NCBI RefSeq assembly: GCF_900460065.1
Contig: NZ_UAVD01000047.1
Location: forward strand, 83,083 to 147,082
Length of the DNA: 64,000 bases
Origin: Streptomyces griseus
GTDB lineage: Bacteria; Actinomycetota; Actinomycetes; Streptomycetales; Streptomycetaceae
Direction of reading: 5' to 3'
The notes beneath the pieces were generated by a model. The model was given only the letters and a program-made list of their open reading frames with translations. It was not told where the DNA came from and did no database searches. This document shows positions 17,705-26,652 of this stretch, one piece after another. The stretch's first letter is position 1. Each line of letters begins with the position of its first letter. The position numbers and the translations under genes are program-made.

Positions 17705-19060
17705 GTGGGGATCGAGAGTGACCAGCTCGTCTACGACTACCTGAGCCGGGTCGGCGACCTGGCTCAGCAGCAACAGCTGTCGTCGGGCGCCCGGATGCGC
17801 CTGGTTTCGACCTTGCGGGGCGAGATCGACCGGCAGCGCGGCAGGGAGGGCGCGGACTCCCCGGCGACCGTGCGGCGCATCATCGGCAGGCTGGGCAGCC
17901 CGGACGAACTGGTCGCCGCGGCGGCGGAGTCGGCCGACGGCACGGTCACCCTGCCCACCGCGGGGGGCGGGGCGGAAGGCGGCGAGCAGCAGCGGCGGGC
18001 CTCCCTCCCCCGCCCCCGGGGCGGCCTCCTCCGCAAGGAGCCGAAGGAACCGAAGGAGCCGCGTGGGCCGAAGGGGTCCGCTCCGGAGGCGGGGGACGGC
18101 CGGGCCGCGAAGCCCTTCGGAAGGCCGAAAGCCGGTTTCGGGTGGGGCGCGTCGCGCCGCGGCCCCGAGGGCGGCGCCGGCGGCGCTCCGGACGACGGTG
18201 CCGACCGGGCGCCCGGCGGTGCCTCCGACCCGGCTTCCGGCCGGTCGGCCGGCGCGAGGTCCGCCGCCGTGCCCCGTCCGGCTCCCGCCCCCGACGACCA
18301 GGACGCGGCCGACGGCGTCCCGGCCCGCGACTGGCCCGATCCCTCCGCCCCGCACATGCTCGGCCAGTACCAGCAGGGGGACCCGGACGCGACCGACTGG
18401 TGGCGCCTGGAGCCGGGCCCCTTCGACGAGGGCACCGCCGTGCCCGGGTTCTTCGGCGGCATCGAGGCGCCGGAGCTGCTCGGAAGGCGGCCCCGGCCCG
18501 TCGAGAAGGACGGGCAGGACGGGCCGGCCCCGCAGGGCGGGAAGGACGCGCCGGGCAGGGCCGAGGACGCGGCGGGCAGGGCCGGGAAGGCCGGGGCCGC
18601 GGAGGAGACCGGGGCCGGGACCGCCGCGCGACGCCGCGCCCTGCGCCTCCTGAAGCTCCGCCGCCGCAAGGCCGCCGCGGTGATCGTCGAGCCCGGGGCC
18701 GCCGTCCCCGGCCCCCGCGGCGGCTTCGCCCACCCGCTGCTGCTCCTGGCCGCCGTGCTGCTCGTCGCCGGTGTGGTCACCGGTTCCTGGCTGCCGCTGG
18801 CGGGCGGCTGGCTGATCGCGTACAGCTCGCGCACCCTCTCCCGTACGGAGGCGAAGTGGGCGGCGCTCGGTCTGCCGGGCGTGGTGGCGGCCGGGGCCCT
18901 CGTGTGGGTGTGGGGCCGGATGGAGGGGCGCTGGGGCGAGCCGATCCGCGAGGGCGCGATGCGGGACGTCCTGCTGGACGCCTGGCCGGTGGTCGTCCGC
19001 GTCGCCGCCGTGGCCTCGGCGCTCTACCTGGTCTGGCGGGCGCGGCGGCGGGCCGGCTGA
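17705..19060 (+). CDS. putative membrane protein with N-terminal helical domain and long disordered linker
   Basis: A 451-aa protein in three parts: a conserved-looking helical N-terminus (GIESDQLVYDYLSRVGDLAQ through a LGSPDELVAAAA motif, about residues 1-75); a disordered Gly/Pro/Ala/Arg region of some 230 residues with KEPKEPKEPRGPKG; and four or so membrane helices near the C-terminus (HPLLLLAAVLLVAGVVTGSW onward). I chose GTG 17705 because GAGGGG ends 9 nt before it; ATG 17696 touches that box. It is divergent from the helicase-associated gene, with an imperfect GGTAGC/GCTACC repeat between them. Function unknown. Confidence 0.75.
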   Translation: MGIESDQLVYDYLSRVGDLAQQQQLSSGARMRLVSTLRGEIDRQRGREGADSPATVRRIIGRLGSPDELVAAAAESADGTVTLPTAGGGAEGGEQQRRASLPRPRGGLLRKEPKEPKEPRGPKGSAPEAGDGRAAKPFGRPKAGFGWGASRRGPEGGAGGAPDDGADRAPGGASDPASGRSAGARSAAVPRPAPAPDDQDAADGVPARDWPDPSAPHMLGQYQQGDPDATDWWRLEPGPFDEGTAVPGFFGGIEAPELLGRRPRPVEKDGQDGPAPQGGKDAPGRAEDAAGRAGKAGAAEETGAGTAARRRALRLLKLRRRKAAAVIVEPGAAVPGPRGGFAHPLLLLAAVLLVAGVVTGSWLPLAGGWLIAYSSRTLSRTEAKWAALGLPGVVAAGALVWVWGRMEGRWGEPIREGAMRDVLLDAWPVVVRVAAVASALYLVWRARRRAG

Positions 19061-19186
19061 CCGGGGCGCGGTCAGCCGGCCCGCCGGGCCGGGCCGGCCG
19101 GACGGGGTGCCGCGTGCGGCTGGACGGATTGCCGCGTGCGGCTCACGGGGTGCCGTGCCGGGCCCGTCCGCACGGCGCCGCGGCGG

Positions 19187-20191
19187 CTACTTCGTCATGA
19201 GGGTTTCGAACTCCTCCAGGATCTTGCCCGCGGCCGTGTAGCCGATGCCCGCGATCCACAGCCGGTCGTCGACCTTGAAGACCTTGTCGTTCCGGGCCGC
19301 CTTCAGCCCCTTCCACAGACCGCTGTTCATCGTCTTCGTCGTCCCGGCCTTGCCCGGGTCGCCGTACGTCGACGTGAAGATGACGTCCGCGTCCGCGAGG
19401 TCGATCTTCTCGGGCGACACGTCGTACGAGAACCCGTCCTTCGCCTTGTCCGTGATCGCGGGGCGGCCGGTGCCGATGTCGGCGAGGAGTGAGCCGATGT
19501 AGTTCTGCTTGCCGTAGATGCGGATCTCGGCGCCCTCGACGAAGCGGACGAAGTTGACGTCCGTCGCGGCGGCCTTCTCCTTGCCGCCGAGCGCCTCCGT
19601 CACCTTCGCCACCTGCGTGTCGTAGGTGGCGAGGACCTTCTTGGCCTCGGCCTGCTTGCCGAGGGCCTCCGCGTGCACCTGGAAGTTCTCCTTCCAGGCG
19701 CTGCCGGTCGCCTCCGTCATCACGGTCGGGGCGATCTTGCTCAGCTCGTCGTAGCGCTCCCCGTCACGGACCTTGCTGGTGAGGATCAGGTCGGGCTCGA
19801 GCGCGGCGACGGACTCCAGACTGGCGTTGGCGATCTCGCCGACCGGGGTGATGTCCTTCGTCTCGCTCGCGGGGAGGTAGGAGGGGAAGGCGTCCTCGGA
19901 CGCCGAGTGCGTCGCGCCGACCGGCCGGACGCCGAGGGTGATCGCGGAGTCCAGCTCGCCGGAGTCCAGGACGACGACCCGCTTCGGCGACGCGGGCACC
20001 TCGACCTTCCCGTTCGCGGTGTCCACGGTGCGCGTCTTCGCGGAGGAGCCGGAGGAGCCGGAGGAGTCCCCGGCGGGGGCCGGGTCCGACGAGCCGCACC
20101 CGGCGAGGGTGAGCGCGGCGGTCACGGCGAGGGAACCGGCGACGAGGGTGCGGCGGCGGTCGCGGAGCAGGGGGTGGAGGCGGGACGTCAT
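19187..20191 (-). CDS. iron-siderophore ABC transporter substrate-binding lipoprotein
   Basis: A 334-aa protein. The signal peptide is RRRTLVAGSLAVTAALTLAG with lipobox LAGC, so it is membrane-anchored. After a Ser/Gly/Ala linker the FhuD/FecB-type fold begins: ASPKRVVVLDSGELDSAITL, VGEIANASLESVAALEPDLI and VIFTSTYGDPGK. It would capture a ferric siderophore outside the cell and pass it to the two permeases encoded upstream. It is the last gene of the operon, 1 bp after the ATPase stop. The siderophore cannot be told from sequence. Confidence 0.9.
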   Translation of the reverse strand: MTSRLHPLLRDRRRTLVAGSLAVTAALTLAGCGSSDPAPAGDSSGSSGSSAKTRTVDTANGKVEVPASPKRVVVLDSGELDSAITLGVRPVGATHSASEDAFPSYLPASETKDITPVGEIANASLESVAALEPDLILTSKVRDGERYDELSKIAPTVMTEATGSAWKENFQVHAEALGKQAEAKKVLATYDTQVAKVTEALGGKEKAAATDVNFVRFVEGAEIRIYGKQNYIGSLLADIGTGRPAITDKAKDGFSYDVSPEKIDLADADVIFTSTYGDPGKAGTTKTMNSGLWKGLKAARNDKVFKVDDRLWIAGIGYTAAGKILEEFETLMTK

Positions 20192-20192
20192 G

Positions 20193-21092
20193 TCACGGAC
20201 CTTTCTGGGAGGAGGAGCCCGACGGGGCCGGGGACGGAGACGGGGGCGAGGGGGACCAGGGGGCGCTCGGGACCACGAGCGGCGAACCCGTCACCGGGTC
20301 CGGGACGATCACCGCCTCCAGGCCGAAGACCTCGGCGACGAGTTCGGCGGTGACGACGTCCCCGGGCCGGCCCTCGGCGACGATCCGCCCCTCCTTCATG
20401 GCGACCAGGCGGTCCGCGTACCGGGCGGCCTGGTTGAGGTCGTGGAGCACGGTGACGACCGTACGGCCCCGGGTGCCGTCCTCGGCGGGGGACGCCAACT
20501 GGCGCACCAGGTCCAGGACCTCCACCTGGTGCGCGATGTCGAGGTACGTCGTCGGCTCGTCGAGCAGCAGCAGGTCCGTCTCCTGGGCCAGCGCCATCGC
20601 GATCCACACCCGCTGGCGCTGACCGCCCGACAGCTCGTCCACCGACCGGTCGGCCAGCGCCGAGACGTCGGTACGGGCCATGGCGGCGGTCACCGCCCGC
20701 TCGTCCTCGTCCGACCACTGCTGCCACCAGCTCTGGTGCGGCTGGCGCCCCCGCGCGACCAGGTCGGAGACGGTGATCGCCTCGGGGGCGACCGGGGTCT
20801 GCGGGAGCAGCCCGATGGACCGGGCGATCCGCTTCGTGGGGATCCGCGCCAGCTCCTCGCCGTCCAGCAGGACCGCCCCGCCGCGCGGCTTCAGCAGCCG
20901 GCCGAGCGCCCGCAGGGTGGTGGACTTGCCGCACGCGTTCGGGCCGACGATGACGGTGACCTGCCCGTCGGGCACCGTGAGGTCCAGTTCGTGGACCACG
21001 GTGCGGTCCTCGTACGCGAGGGTCAGGGAGCTCGCGGCGAGCCTGCCGGTGTGCTGCGCGGTGCCGGAGCCGGTGCCGGTCGTCGTGCTCAT
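20193..21092 (-). CDS. ferric siderophore ABC transporter ATPase
   Basis: A 299-aa ATP-binding cassette. Walker A is GPNACGKSTTLRAL, the Q-loop GLLPQTP, the signature LSGGQRQRVWIAMAL, Walker B LLLLDEPTTYLD and the switch His is VLHDLN. It is the FecE/FhuC type. A Pro/Ser-rich tail of about 25 residues ends the protein. ATG 21092 overlaps the upstream permease stop (ATGA), showing tight coupling. The longer open frame to 21686 is a shadow of the permease. Confidence 0.93.
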   Translation of the reverse strand: MSTTTGTGSGTAQHTGRLAASSLTLAYEDRTVVHELDLTVPDGQVTVIVGPNACGKSTTLRALGRLLKPRGGAVLLDGEELARIPTKRIARSIGLLPQTPVAPEAITVSDLVARGRQPHQSWWQQWSDEDERAVTAAMARTDVSALADRSVDELSGGQRQRVWIAMALAQETDLLLLDEPTTYLDIAHQVEVLDLVRQLASPAEDGTRGRTVVTVLHDLNQAARYADRLVAMKEGRIVAEGRPGDVVTAELVAEVFGLEAVIVPDPVTGSPLVVPSAPWSPSPPSPSPAPSGSSSQKGP

Positions 21093-22186
21093 GCGGTGCC
21101 TCCACTGCGGCCGCGGTGACCGCGGATGATCAGCCAGATCAGGTACGGGGCGCCGACCGCCGCCGTGAGGACGCCCACCGGCAGTTCGGTGGGCGAGAAC
21201 AGCTTCCGGGCGAGCAGGTCGCCGAGGACGACGATCACCGCGCCCAGCAGCGCCGAGGACAGCAGCGGGATCTGCGCGGTCCGGGTCAGCCGGCGGGCGA
21301 CCTGCGGGGCGAGCAGCGCCACGAAGTCCACCGGGCCCGCGGTGCCCGTCGCCACGGACGCCAGGACCACGCCGAGCGCTACCAGCCCGAGCCGTACGCG
21401 CCCCAGGCGCACGCCCAGCGCGGTGGCGGTGTCGTCGTCCATCGTGACGGTGCGCTGCGCACGGGCGGCCCAGGCGATGGCGGGCAGCAGGACCACCAGC
21501 GTCCAGCCGATCGGGGCGGCCTCCGACCAGCCGCGCCCGTTCAGCGAACCGGTCATCCAGATCTGCGCCTGCTGGGCGACCAGGTAGTCGCCCTTGGTCA
21601 GGAACAGGGTGGTCACCGAGCGCAGCGCGATGGCGAAGCCGATGCCGATGAGGACGAAGCGGGTGGCGTGCAGGCCGCCGCGCCACGCGAAGACGTAGAC
21701 GAGGGCCGCCGCCGCGATGCCGCCGACGACGGAGAGGTAGGGCAGGACGGTGTACGAGGTGATGCCGAAGGTCATCGCGCCGACCGTGAGCGCGCTGGCG
21801 CCCTGGCTGATGCCGATGATGTCGGGGCTGGCCAGCGGGTTGCGGGCCACCGTCTGGATCAGCGCCCCGGCGATCCCGAACGCCGCGCCGACGAGCAGCC
21901 CGACGACCATGCGGGGCAGTCGCAGCGTGCCCACGACCAGCTCCGCCGACGACGGCTGCCCGAGGATCACCTTCACGACCTCGCCCGGCGCGACGAAGGT
22001 CTCGCCGACGCAGAGGTAGACGACGCAGACGGCGGCCAGGAGGACGACGAGGGAGGCCGCGACGCCGGTGGCCCGCCGGTGCAGCAGGAACCGGCCGCGC
22101 GGTCCGGCCTTCACGACGGAGTACCCGGCGGGCCGGACCCGTGCGGCCCTCGCGGGCGCGGGCGCGGTCGTGGACGTCCCGTTCAC
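21089..22186 (-). CDS. FecCD-family siderophore permease (second subunit)
   Basis: A 365-aa permease with about ten helices. FecCD landmarks: TLRLPRMVVGLLVGAAFGIA, VARNPLASPDIIGISQGAS, and GPVDFVALLAPQVARRLT, the cytoplasmic coupling segment that docks on the ATPase. The start GTG 22186 overlaps the upstream permease stop. The first 40 residues are Ala/Arg-rich and cytoplasmic. It pairs with the preceding permease to form the channel. Confidence 0.93.
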   Translation of the reverse strand: MNGTSTTAPAPARAARVRPAGYSVVKAGPRGRFLLHRRATGVAASLVVLLAAVCVVYLCVGETFVAPGEVVKVILGQPSSAELVVGTLRLPRMVVGLLVGAAFGIAGALIQTVARNPLASPDIIGISQGASALTVGAMTFGITSYTVLPYLSVVGGIAAAALVYVFAWRGGLHATRFVLIGIGFAIALRSVTTLFLTKGDYLVAQQAQIWMTGSLNGRGWSEAAPIGWTLVVLLPAIAWAARAQRTVTMDDDTATALGVRLGRVRLGLVALGVVLASVATGTAGPVDFVALLAPQVARRLTRTAQIPLLSSALLGAVIVVLGDLLARKLFSPTELPVGVLTAAVGAPYLIWLIIRGHRGRSGGTA

Positions 22187-23232
22187 GCGGGCACCGCCTT
22201 CCGGCGTACGAGGGCGACGAGGAACGGCACCCCGATCAGGGCCGTCATGACGCCCGCCGGGACCTCGCTCGGCGGGAACACGATCCGGCCGACGACGTCC
22301 GAGACGAGCAGCATCACGGGGCCGATCAGCGCCGCCATGGGCAGCACCCAGCGGTGGTCGCTGCCGACGACCGCGCGGGCGATGTGCGGGACGGCGAGGC
22401 CGATGAACGCGATCGGCCCGGCGGCGGCGACCCCGACGCCGGTCAGCACGGTCGCCCCGACGCCGCCGACGATCCGGACCGCGGCGACGTTCTGCCCGAG
22501 CCCCTTCGCCACGTCCTCGCCGAGCGCGAGCGCGTCCAGGCCGCGGGCGACGGAGAGCACCAGGACCGTCCCGACGAGGAGGAACGGCCACACCTGCTGG
22601 ACGACCTCCGCCTCCCGGCCGGCGATCGAGCCGACCTGCCAGAAGCGGAACTCGTCCAGCGCGGCGGCGTTCGTCGTGAGGATCCCCACCGTCACCGACA
22701 CCAGCAGCGCGTTGATCGCCGCGCCGCCGAGCGCGAGCTTCACCGGGGTCGCCCCGCCGCGCCCGCTGGAGGCGATGGCGTACACGGCGACCGAGGCGAG
22801 CGCGGCGCCCGCGAAGGCGAACCACACGTACCCGGTGAGCGTGTGGACCCCCGCGAACGCGATGGCCGTCACCACCGCCACCGAGGCGCCCTGGCTGATG
22901 CCGAGGATGCCGGGATCGGCGATGGGGTTACGGGTGATCCCCTGGAGCACCGTGCCCGCGAGGGCCAGCGCCGCGCCGACCATCAGCCCGATGAGCGTGC
23001 GCGGCACCCGCATCGTGCGGATCACCTCGGCCGCGTCGGAGTGCCCGCCGTGCAGCAGGACGTCGAGCACCTCGCCCGGAGGGATGGAACGCGCGCCCAC
23101 GGCGAGGCTCAGCAGGACCGCCACCAGCAGGGCGAGTACGGCCGCGCCCGTGGCGGCGGCACGTCGGGAGAGGCGGGGGGCACGGGGTGGCGCGGCGGTC
23201 CGCACGGGCGCTGACGCTGACATTTCACCCAA
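22183..23232 (-). CDS. FecCD-family siderophore permease (first subunit)
   Basis: A 349-aa permease and first gene of the four-gene importer. Landmarks: TMRVPRTLIGLMVGAALALA, ITRNPIADPGILGISQGASV, FIGLAVPHIAR coupling loop, and FPPSEVPAGVMTALIGVPF near the end. ATG 23232 and ATG 23223 are both possible starts. A candidate iron-regulator box lies 57 bp upstream, so the operon is probably repressed when iron is plentiful. Confidence 0.92.
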   Translation of the reverse strand: MGEMSASAPVRTAAPPRAPRLSRRAAATGAAVLALLVAVLLSLAVGARSIPPGEVLDVLLHGGHSDAAEVIRTMRVPRTLIGLMVGAALALAGTVLQGITRNPIADPGILGISQGASVAVVTAIAFAGVHTLTGYVWFAFAGAALASVAVYAIASSGRGGATPVKLALGGAAINALLVSVTVGILTTNAAALDEFRFWQVGSIAGREAEVVQQVWPFLLVGTVLVLSVARGLDALALGEDVAKGLGQNVAAVRIVGGVGATVLTGVGVAAAGPIAFIGLAVPHIARAVVGSDHRWVLPMAALIGPVMLLVSDVVGRIVFPPSEVPAGVMTALIGVPFLVALVRRKAVPA

Positions 23233-23288
23233 TCGGGACGGACGCGGACGTGACGGAACGTGAGGGAGCGCCGGGGGCGCGGGGCCAG

Positions 23289-23307
23289 GACGGTAAGGCT
23301 TGGCTAA
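23289..23307 (-). promoter_or_regulatory. candidate DmdR1/IdeR iron box
   Basis: Read on the minus strand, ttagccaagccttaccgtc agrees with about 13 of 19 positions of the actinobacterial iron box (ttaggttagsctaacctwa); both outer quarters are kept and the left inner part is poor. It sits where the promoter of the siderophore importer should be. Confidence 0.5.
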
Positions 23308-23476
23308 GTGCGCGACTCAGTCTAAGCGGCGGCGTTCTGCGGCCGAAGGGGGCTTCGGAGCGGGCTCGGGAACGGGCGCGGGGGTGGGCTCAGGAGCCGT
23401 CCGCCCCAGGGGGGGGCGAGGGCGGGGTCGGGGACGGCTTCGGGGCTGCCTCCGGCCGGTCGGCACAATGGCAGGC

Positions 23477-24148
23477 ATGGCTTCCACGGATCAGAACCCT
23501 TCCCAGCAGCCGCTCGGGCACCCCCGCCGGCGCCCCCTGACGGTCGGCTTCGACCTCGACATGACGCTCGTCGACTCCCGGCCCGGTATCGCCGCCGCCT
23601 TCCGGGTCCTGTCCGCGGAGACCGGGGTGCCGATCGACGTCGACCTGGTGGTGAACCGGCTCGGCCCGCCGCTGGAGACGGAGCTGGCGCACTGGTTCCC
23701 GGCCGACCGGGTGCCCGCCGCGGCCGCCCGCTACCGGGAGCTCTACCCCGACCACGCGATAGCCCCGTGCACGGCTCTCCCCGGGGCGCGGGAGTCGGTG
23801 GCCGCGGTGCGGGCGCTCGGCGGCCGGGCGATCGTCGTCACGGCGAAGTTCGCCACGCACGCGAAGCTGCACCTGGCCCACCTCGGCATCGAGCCGGACA
23901 CGGTGGACGGCTGGCTGTGGGCGGAGGCCAAGGGCGAGGCGCTGCGCGAGCACGGCGCTCAGGTGTACGTCGGCGACCACACCGGCGACGTCCGCGGGGC
24001 CCGGGTCGCCGGAGCGCTGTCGGTCGCGGTGACGACGGGCCCGTGCGACGCGGCGGAGCTGCGGACGGCGGGCGCGGACGTGGTGCTGGAGGACCTGACG
24101 GGCTTCCCGGCCTGGCTGGCCGCCTTCGAGGCGGACCGGGCGGCCTGA
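23477..24148 (+). CDS. HAD-superfamily hydrolase (phosphoglycolate-phosphatase-like)
   Basis: A 223-aa protein. Motif I is GFDLDMTLVDSRPG with the nucleophile Asp; motif II is IVVTAK; the motif III Lys region is AKGEALREHG; motif IV is YVGDHTGDVRGAR. The cap domain lies between motif I and II, as in Gph-type phosphatases. I chose ATG 23477: CACAAT at 23464-23469 would be a -10 about 7 nt upstream, giving a leaderless message. ATG 23468 is the alternative. Substrate unknown. Confidence 0.85.
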   Translation: MASTDQNPSQQPLGHPRRRPLTVGFDLDMTLVDSRPGIAAAFRVLSAETGVPIDVDLVVNRLGPPLETELAHWFPADRVPAAAARYRELYPDHAIAPCTALPGARESVAAVRALGGRAIVVTAKFATHAKLHLAHLGIEPDTVDGWLWAEAKGEALREHGAQVYVGDHTGDVRGARVAGALSVAVTTGPCDAAELRTAGADVVLEDLTGFPAWLAAFEADRAA

Positions 24149-24160
24149 CGCGCGGCGGCG

Positions 24161-24400
24161 TCAGACGCGGTTCGCGGCCCGTTTCGGGGAGTTCGACCAG
24201 GCCGAGCGCACGACGCCCGCCCCGGCGATCAGGAACCCGACGCCCATCAGCATGCAGACCGCGTACGCGACCGGAGGGAACGGGTCCGTGCCCAGGAACA
24301 AGGGGGCCACGGTGACCAGTGTGGCCAGTGCGCCGACGAAGAAGACGATCGCGCCGACCTGAACAAGCCGGTCACCTGCGCCTGAAGGAGTAGTACTCAC
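24161..24400 (-). CDS. small two-helix membrane protein (79 aa)
   Basis: Two clear hydrophobic helices, VGAIVFFVGALATLVTVAPL and AYAVCMLMGVGFLIAGAGVV, are joined by a short Pro-containing loop, with a basic C-terminus SPKRAANRV. It lies tail to tail with the HAD gene (12-bp gap) and head to head with the cold-shock gene. No known domain recognised. Confidence 0.75.
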   Translation of the reverse strand: MSTTPSGAGDRLVQVGAIVFFVGALATLVTVAPLFLGTDPFPPVAYAVCMLMGVGFLIAGAGVVRSAWSNSPKRAANRV

Positions 24401-24578
24401 GCGACCAGGGTAGTTCCCAGCCCGGAGGAACTCTCCGGCGACGTCTTGTCACCGGCCGGGGGCCCATTAGCCTGGGACCGGGCGGGTCACGGTGACCCGC
24501 TGCACTGCTATCCGGAGCCGTTTTCCCCGGGAGACCGGCTCTTTCCGCACACCGACGAGTACGAGGACGAGGACAGAC

Positions 24579-24962
24579 GTGCCCACCGGCAAGGTCAAGT
24601 GGTTCAACAGCGAGAAGGGCTTCGGCTTTCTCTCCCGCGACGACGGCGGCGACGTCTTCGTCCACTCGTCGGTTCTCCCTGCCGGGGTCGAGGCCCTCAA
24701 GCCCGGCCAGCGCGTGGAATTCGGCGTGGTCGCGGGCCAGCGCGGCGACCAGGCCCTCTCCGTGGTGGTCCTCGACCCCACCCCGTCCGTCGCCGCAGCG
24801 CAGCGCCGCAAGCCGGACGAGCTGGCGTCGATCGTGCAGGACCTGACGACGGTCCTGGAGAACATCACGCCGCAGCTGGAGCGGGGCCGCTATCCCGACA
24901 AGGCCGCCGGCGCGAAGATCGCGGGGCTGCTGAGGGCGGTCGCCGACCAGCTCGACGTCTAG
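24579..24962 (+). CDS. cold-shock domain protein with C-terminal extension
   Basis: A 127-aa protein starting at GTG 24579. Residues 1-65 are a CspA-like OB fold with the RNA-binding motifs KGFGFLSRD (RNP1) and DVFVHSSVL (RNP2-like). The remaining 60 residues form an extension with helices KPDELASIVQDLTTVLENI and AGLLRAVADQLDV, longer than the usual 67-aa Csp. In Streptomyces this long form is a regular neighbour of mqnD. A long leader (about 90 nt or more) upstream would fit post-transcriptional control. Confidence 0.92.
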   Translation: MPTGKVKWFNSEKGFGFLSRDDGGDVFVHSSVLPAGVEALKPGQRVEFGVVAGQRGDQALSVVVLDPTPSVAAAQRRKPDELASIVQDLTTVLENITPQLERGRYPDKAAGAKIAGLLRAVADQLDV

Positions 24963-24984
24963 GTCCTGTTGCGCAAGTAGCGCG

Positions 24985-25023
24985 GGACGCCCCCCGGCAG
25001 GCGCAGCCCGCCGGGGGGCGTCC
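24985..25023. terminator. strong hairpin terminator of the cold-shock gene
   Basis: A perfect 14-bp stem (ggacgccccccggc / gccggggggcgtcc) with an 11-nt loop, followed by ttt on the plus strand. It separates the convergent cold-shock and mqnD genes. Confidence 0.9.
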
Positions 25024-25035
25024 TTTCCGGCCGGG

Positions 25036-25914
25036 TCAGGGGAACGCCAGCGCGTCCGGGCCCAGCGGCGGCACCAGTCCCTCGGCCGCCGCACGGGTCA
25101 GCAGGCCGCGGACCGCCGCGTAGCCGTCCTCGCCGAGGTCGGCGGTGAACTCGTTCACGTACAGCCCGATGTGCTGGTCCGCGACGGCCGGGTCCATCTC
25201 CTGGGCGTGCTCCAGGACGTACGGCCGGGACACCTCCGGGTCGTCCCAGGCGAGGCGGACCGAATCGCGGACCGCGTCGGCCAGCCGGCGCAGGGTCTCC
25301 TCGCCCAGCGAGCGCTTGGCGATGATCGCGCCGAGGGGGATCGGGAGGCCCGTGGTGTCCTCCCAGTGCCGGCCCATGTCGGCGAGGTTGTGCAGACCGA
25401 AGTTCCGGTAGGTGAAACGGGCCTCGTGGATGACCAGGCCGGCGTCGACCTTGCCGTCCCGCACGGCGGGCATGATCTCGTCGAACGGCATGACGACGAC
25501 CTCGCCGACGCCGCCCGGGACCGTCTCCGCCGCCCAGAGCCGGAACAGCAGGTACGCCGTCGAGCGCTCGCTCGGCACGGCGACGGTCCGGCCGGTCAGG
25601 TCGAGGCCCAGCTCCTTGGAGAGGACCAGCGGACCGCAGCCCCGGCCCAGCGCCCCGCCGCAGGGCAGCAGCGCGTACTCGTCGAGCACCCACGGCAGCA
25701 CGGCGTAGGACACCTTCAGGACGTCCAGCTCACCGCGCTCCGCCATGCCGTTGGTGAGGTCGATGTCGGCGAAGGTCACGTCCAGCGCGGGTGCGCCGGG
25801 GACCCTGCCGTGCGCCAGGGCGTCGAAGACGAAGGTGTCGTTGGGGCAGGGGGAGAAGGCGATCTCGATCGCGTCCCCGGCCGGGCCCCGGCTAGCTGTG
25901 GTGTCGGTCGTCAT
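25036..25914 (-). CDS. mqnD: 1,4-dihydroxy-6-naphthoate synthase, futalosine menaquinone pathway
   Basis: A 292-aa periplasmic-binding-like fold enzyme. Family motifs: IAFSPCPNDTFVFDALAHG, DIDLTNGMAERGELDVLKVS, CGGALGRGCGPLVLS and VHARFTY-like IHEARFTYRNFGLH. MqnD converts cyclic dehypoxanthine futalosine to 1,4-dihydroxy-6-naphthoate, leading to menaquinone, the respiratory quinone. In S. coelicolor mqnD and mqnB are neighbours (SCO4326, SCO4327), as here. It overlaps mqnB by 23 nt, so the two are co-transcribed. Confidence 0.94.
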   Translation of the reverse strand: MTTDTTASRGPAGDAIEIAFSPCPNDTFVFDALAHGRVPGAPALDVTFADIDLTNGMAERGELDVLKVSYAVLPWVLDEYALLPCGGALGRGCGPLVLSKELGLDLTGRTVAVPSERSTAYLLFRLWAAETVPGGVGEVVVMPFDEIMPAVRDGKVDAGLVIHEARFTYRNFGLHNLADMGRHWEDTTGLPIPLGAIIAKRSLGEETLRRLADAVRDSVRLAWDDPEVSRPYVLEHAQEMDPAVADQHIGLYVNEFTADLGEDGYAAVRGLLTRAAAEGLVPPLGPDALAFP

Positions 25915-26599
25915 GCCGGTTCCAACCTTCCAGTACGGGTGCGGTCTTCCCGAACGCGTCCGTGAGCGCCGCCAGCGCGTCGCCGATGCGCCAGGCGTCC
26001 CGGTCGCGGGGGCCCACGGCGTTCGACACGGCCCGCAGCTCCATGACGGGCAGGCCGGCCCGGGCGGCGGCCTCCGCGACCCCGAAGCCCTCCATCGCCT
26101 CGGCCAGCGCCCCCGGGTGCGCGGCGAGCAGGTCCGCGGCGCGCTCGGCGGTACCGGTCACGGTGGAGACGGTGAGGACGGGGCCGGCGGTGGCGCCCGC
26201 GGCGCCCGCCACCTCCCGTACAAGCGCCGGCGGCGCGGTGAAGCGGTCCCGGCCGAAGCCGAGCGCGGTGACCGGGAGGAAACCGTCGGGGGTGTCGGCG
26301 CCCAGGTCGGCGGCGACGAGGTCGCTCGCCACGACCAGCGAGCCGAGCGGCGTCAGCGGGGTGAACGCGCCGCCGATCCCGGCCGAGACGACCAGCCCGT
26401 ACGGCGCGGACGCCGACGCCAGCGCGAAGGCGGTCGCCGCCGCGGCGGCGGCCGGGCCCGCACCGCCCGCCAGGACGTCGAACGCGCCGCGGCGGTGCAG
26501 CTCGCCCCCCGGCAGCGCCACCGCCTCCGGCGCGCCCCCGAACGCACGCGTGACCGCGTCCCGTTCCACCGGGACAGCGGTCACGACCAGCACACGCAC
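25892..26599 (-). CDS. mqnB: futalosine hydrolase
   Basis: A 235-aa nucleoside-phosphorylase-like hydrolase. Features: start MRVLVVTAVPVERDAVTRAF, LVVSAGIGGAF, LVVASDLVAADLG, and the catalytic region AEAMEGFGVAEAA with VMELRAVSNAVGPRDRDAW. It removes hypoxanthine from futalosine to give dehypoxanthine futalosine. It is upstream of mqnD, with overlapping coding ends. The start codon at 26599 is GTG. Confidence 0.93.
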   Translation of the reverse strand: MRVLVVTAVPVERDAVTRAFGGAPEAVALPGGELHRRGAFDVLAGGAGPAAAAAATAFALASASAPYGLVVSAGIGGAFTPLTPLGSLVVASDLVAADLGADTPDGFLPVTALGFGRDRFTAPPALVREVAGAAGATAGPVLTVSTVTGTAERAADLLAAHPGALAEAMEGFGVAEAAARAGLPVMELRAVSNAVGPRDRDAWRIGDALAALTDAFGKTAPVLEGWNRHDDRHHS

Positions 26600-26652
26600 G
26601 GGTTACAGCCTCAGGGTCGAGGACGGGGGAAGGGCGCTCCGGACCGAGCGGG

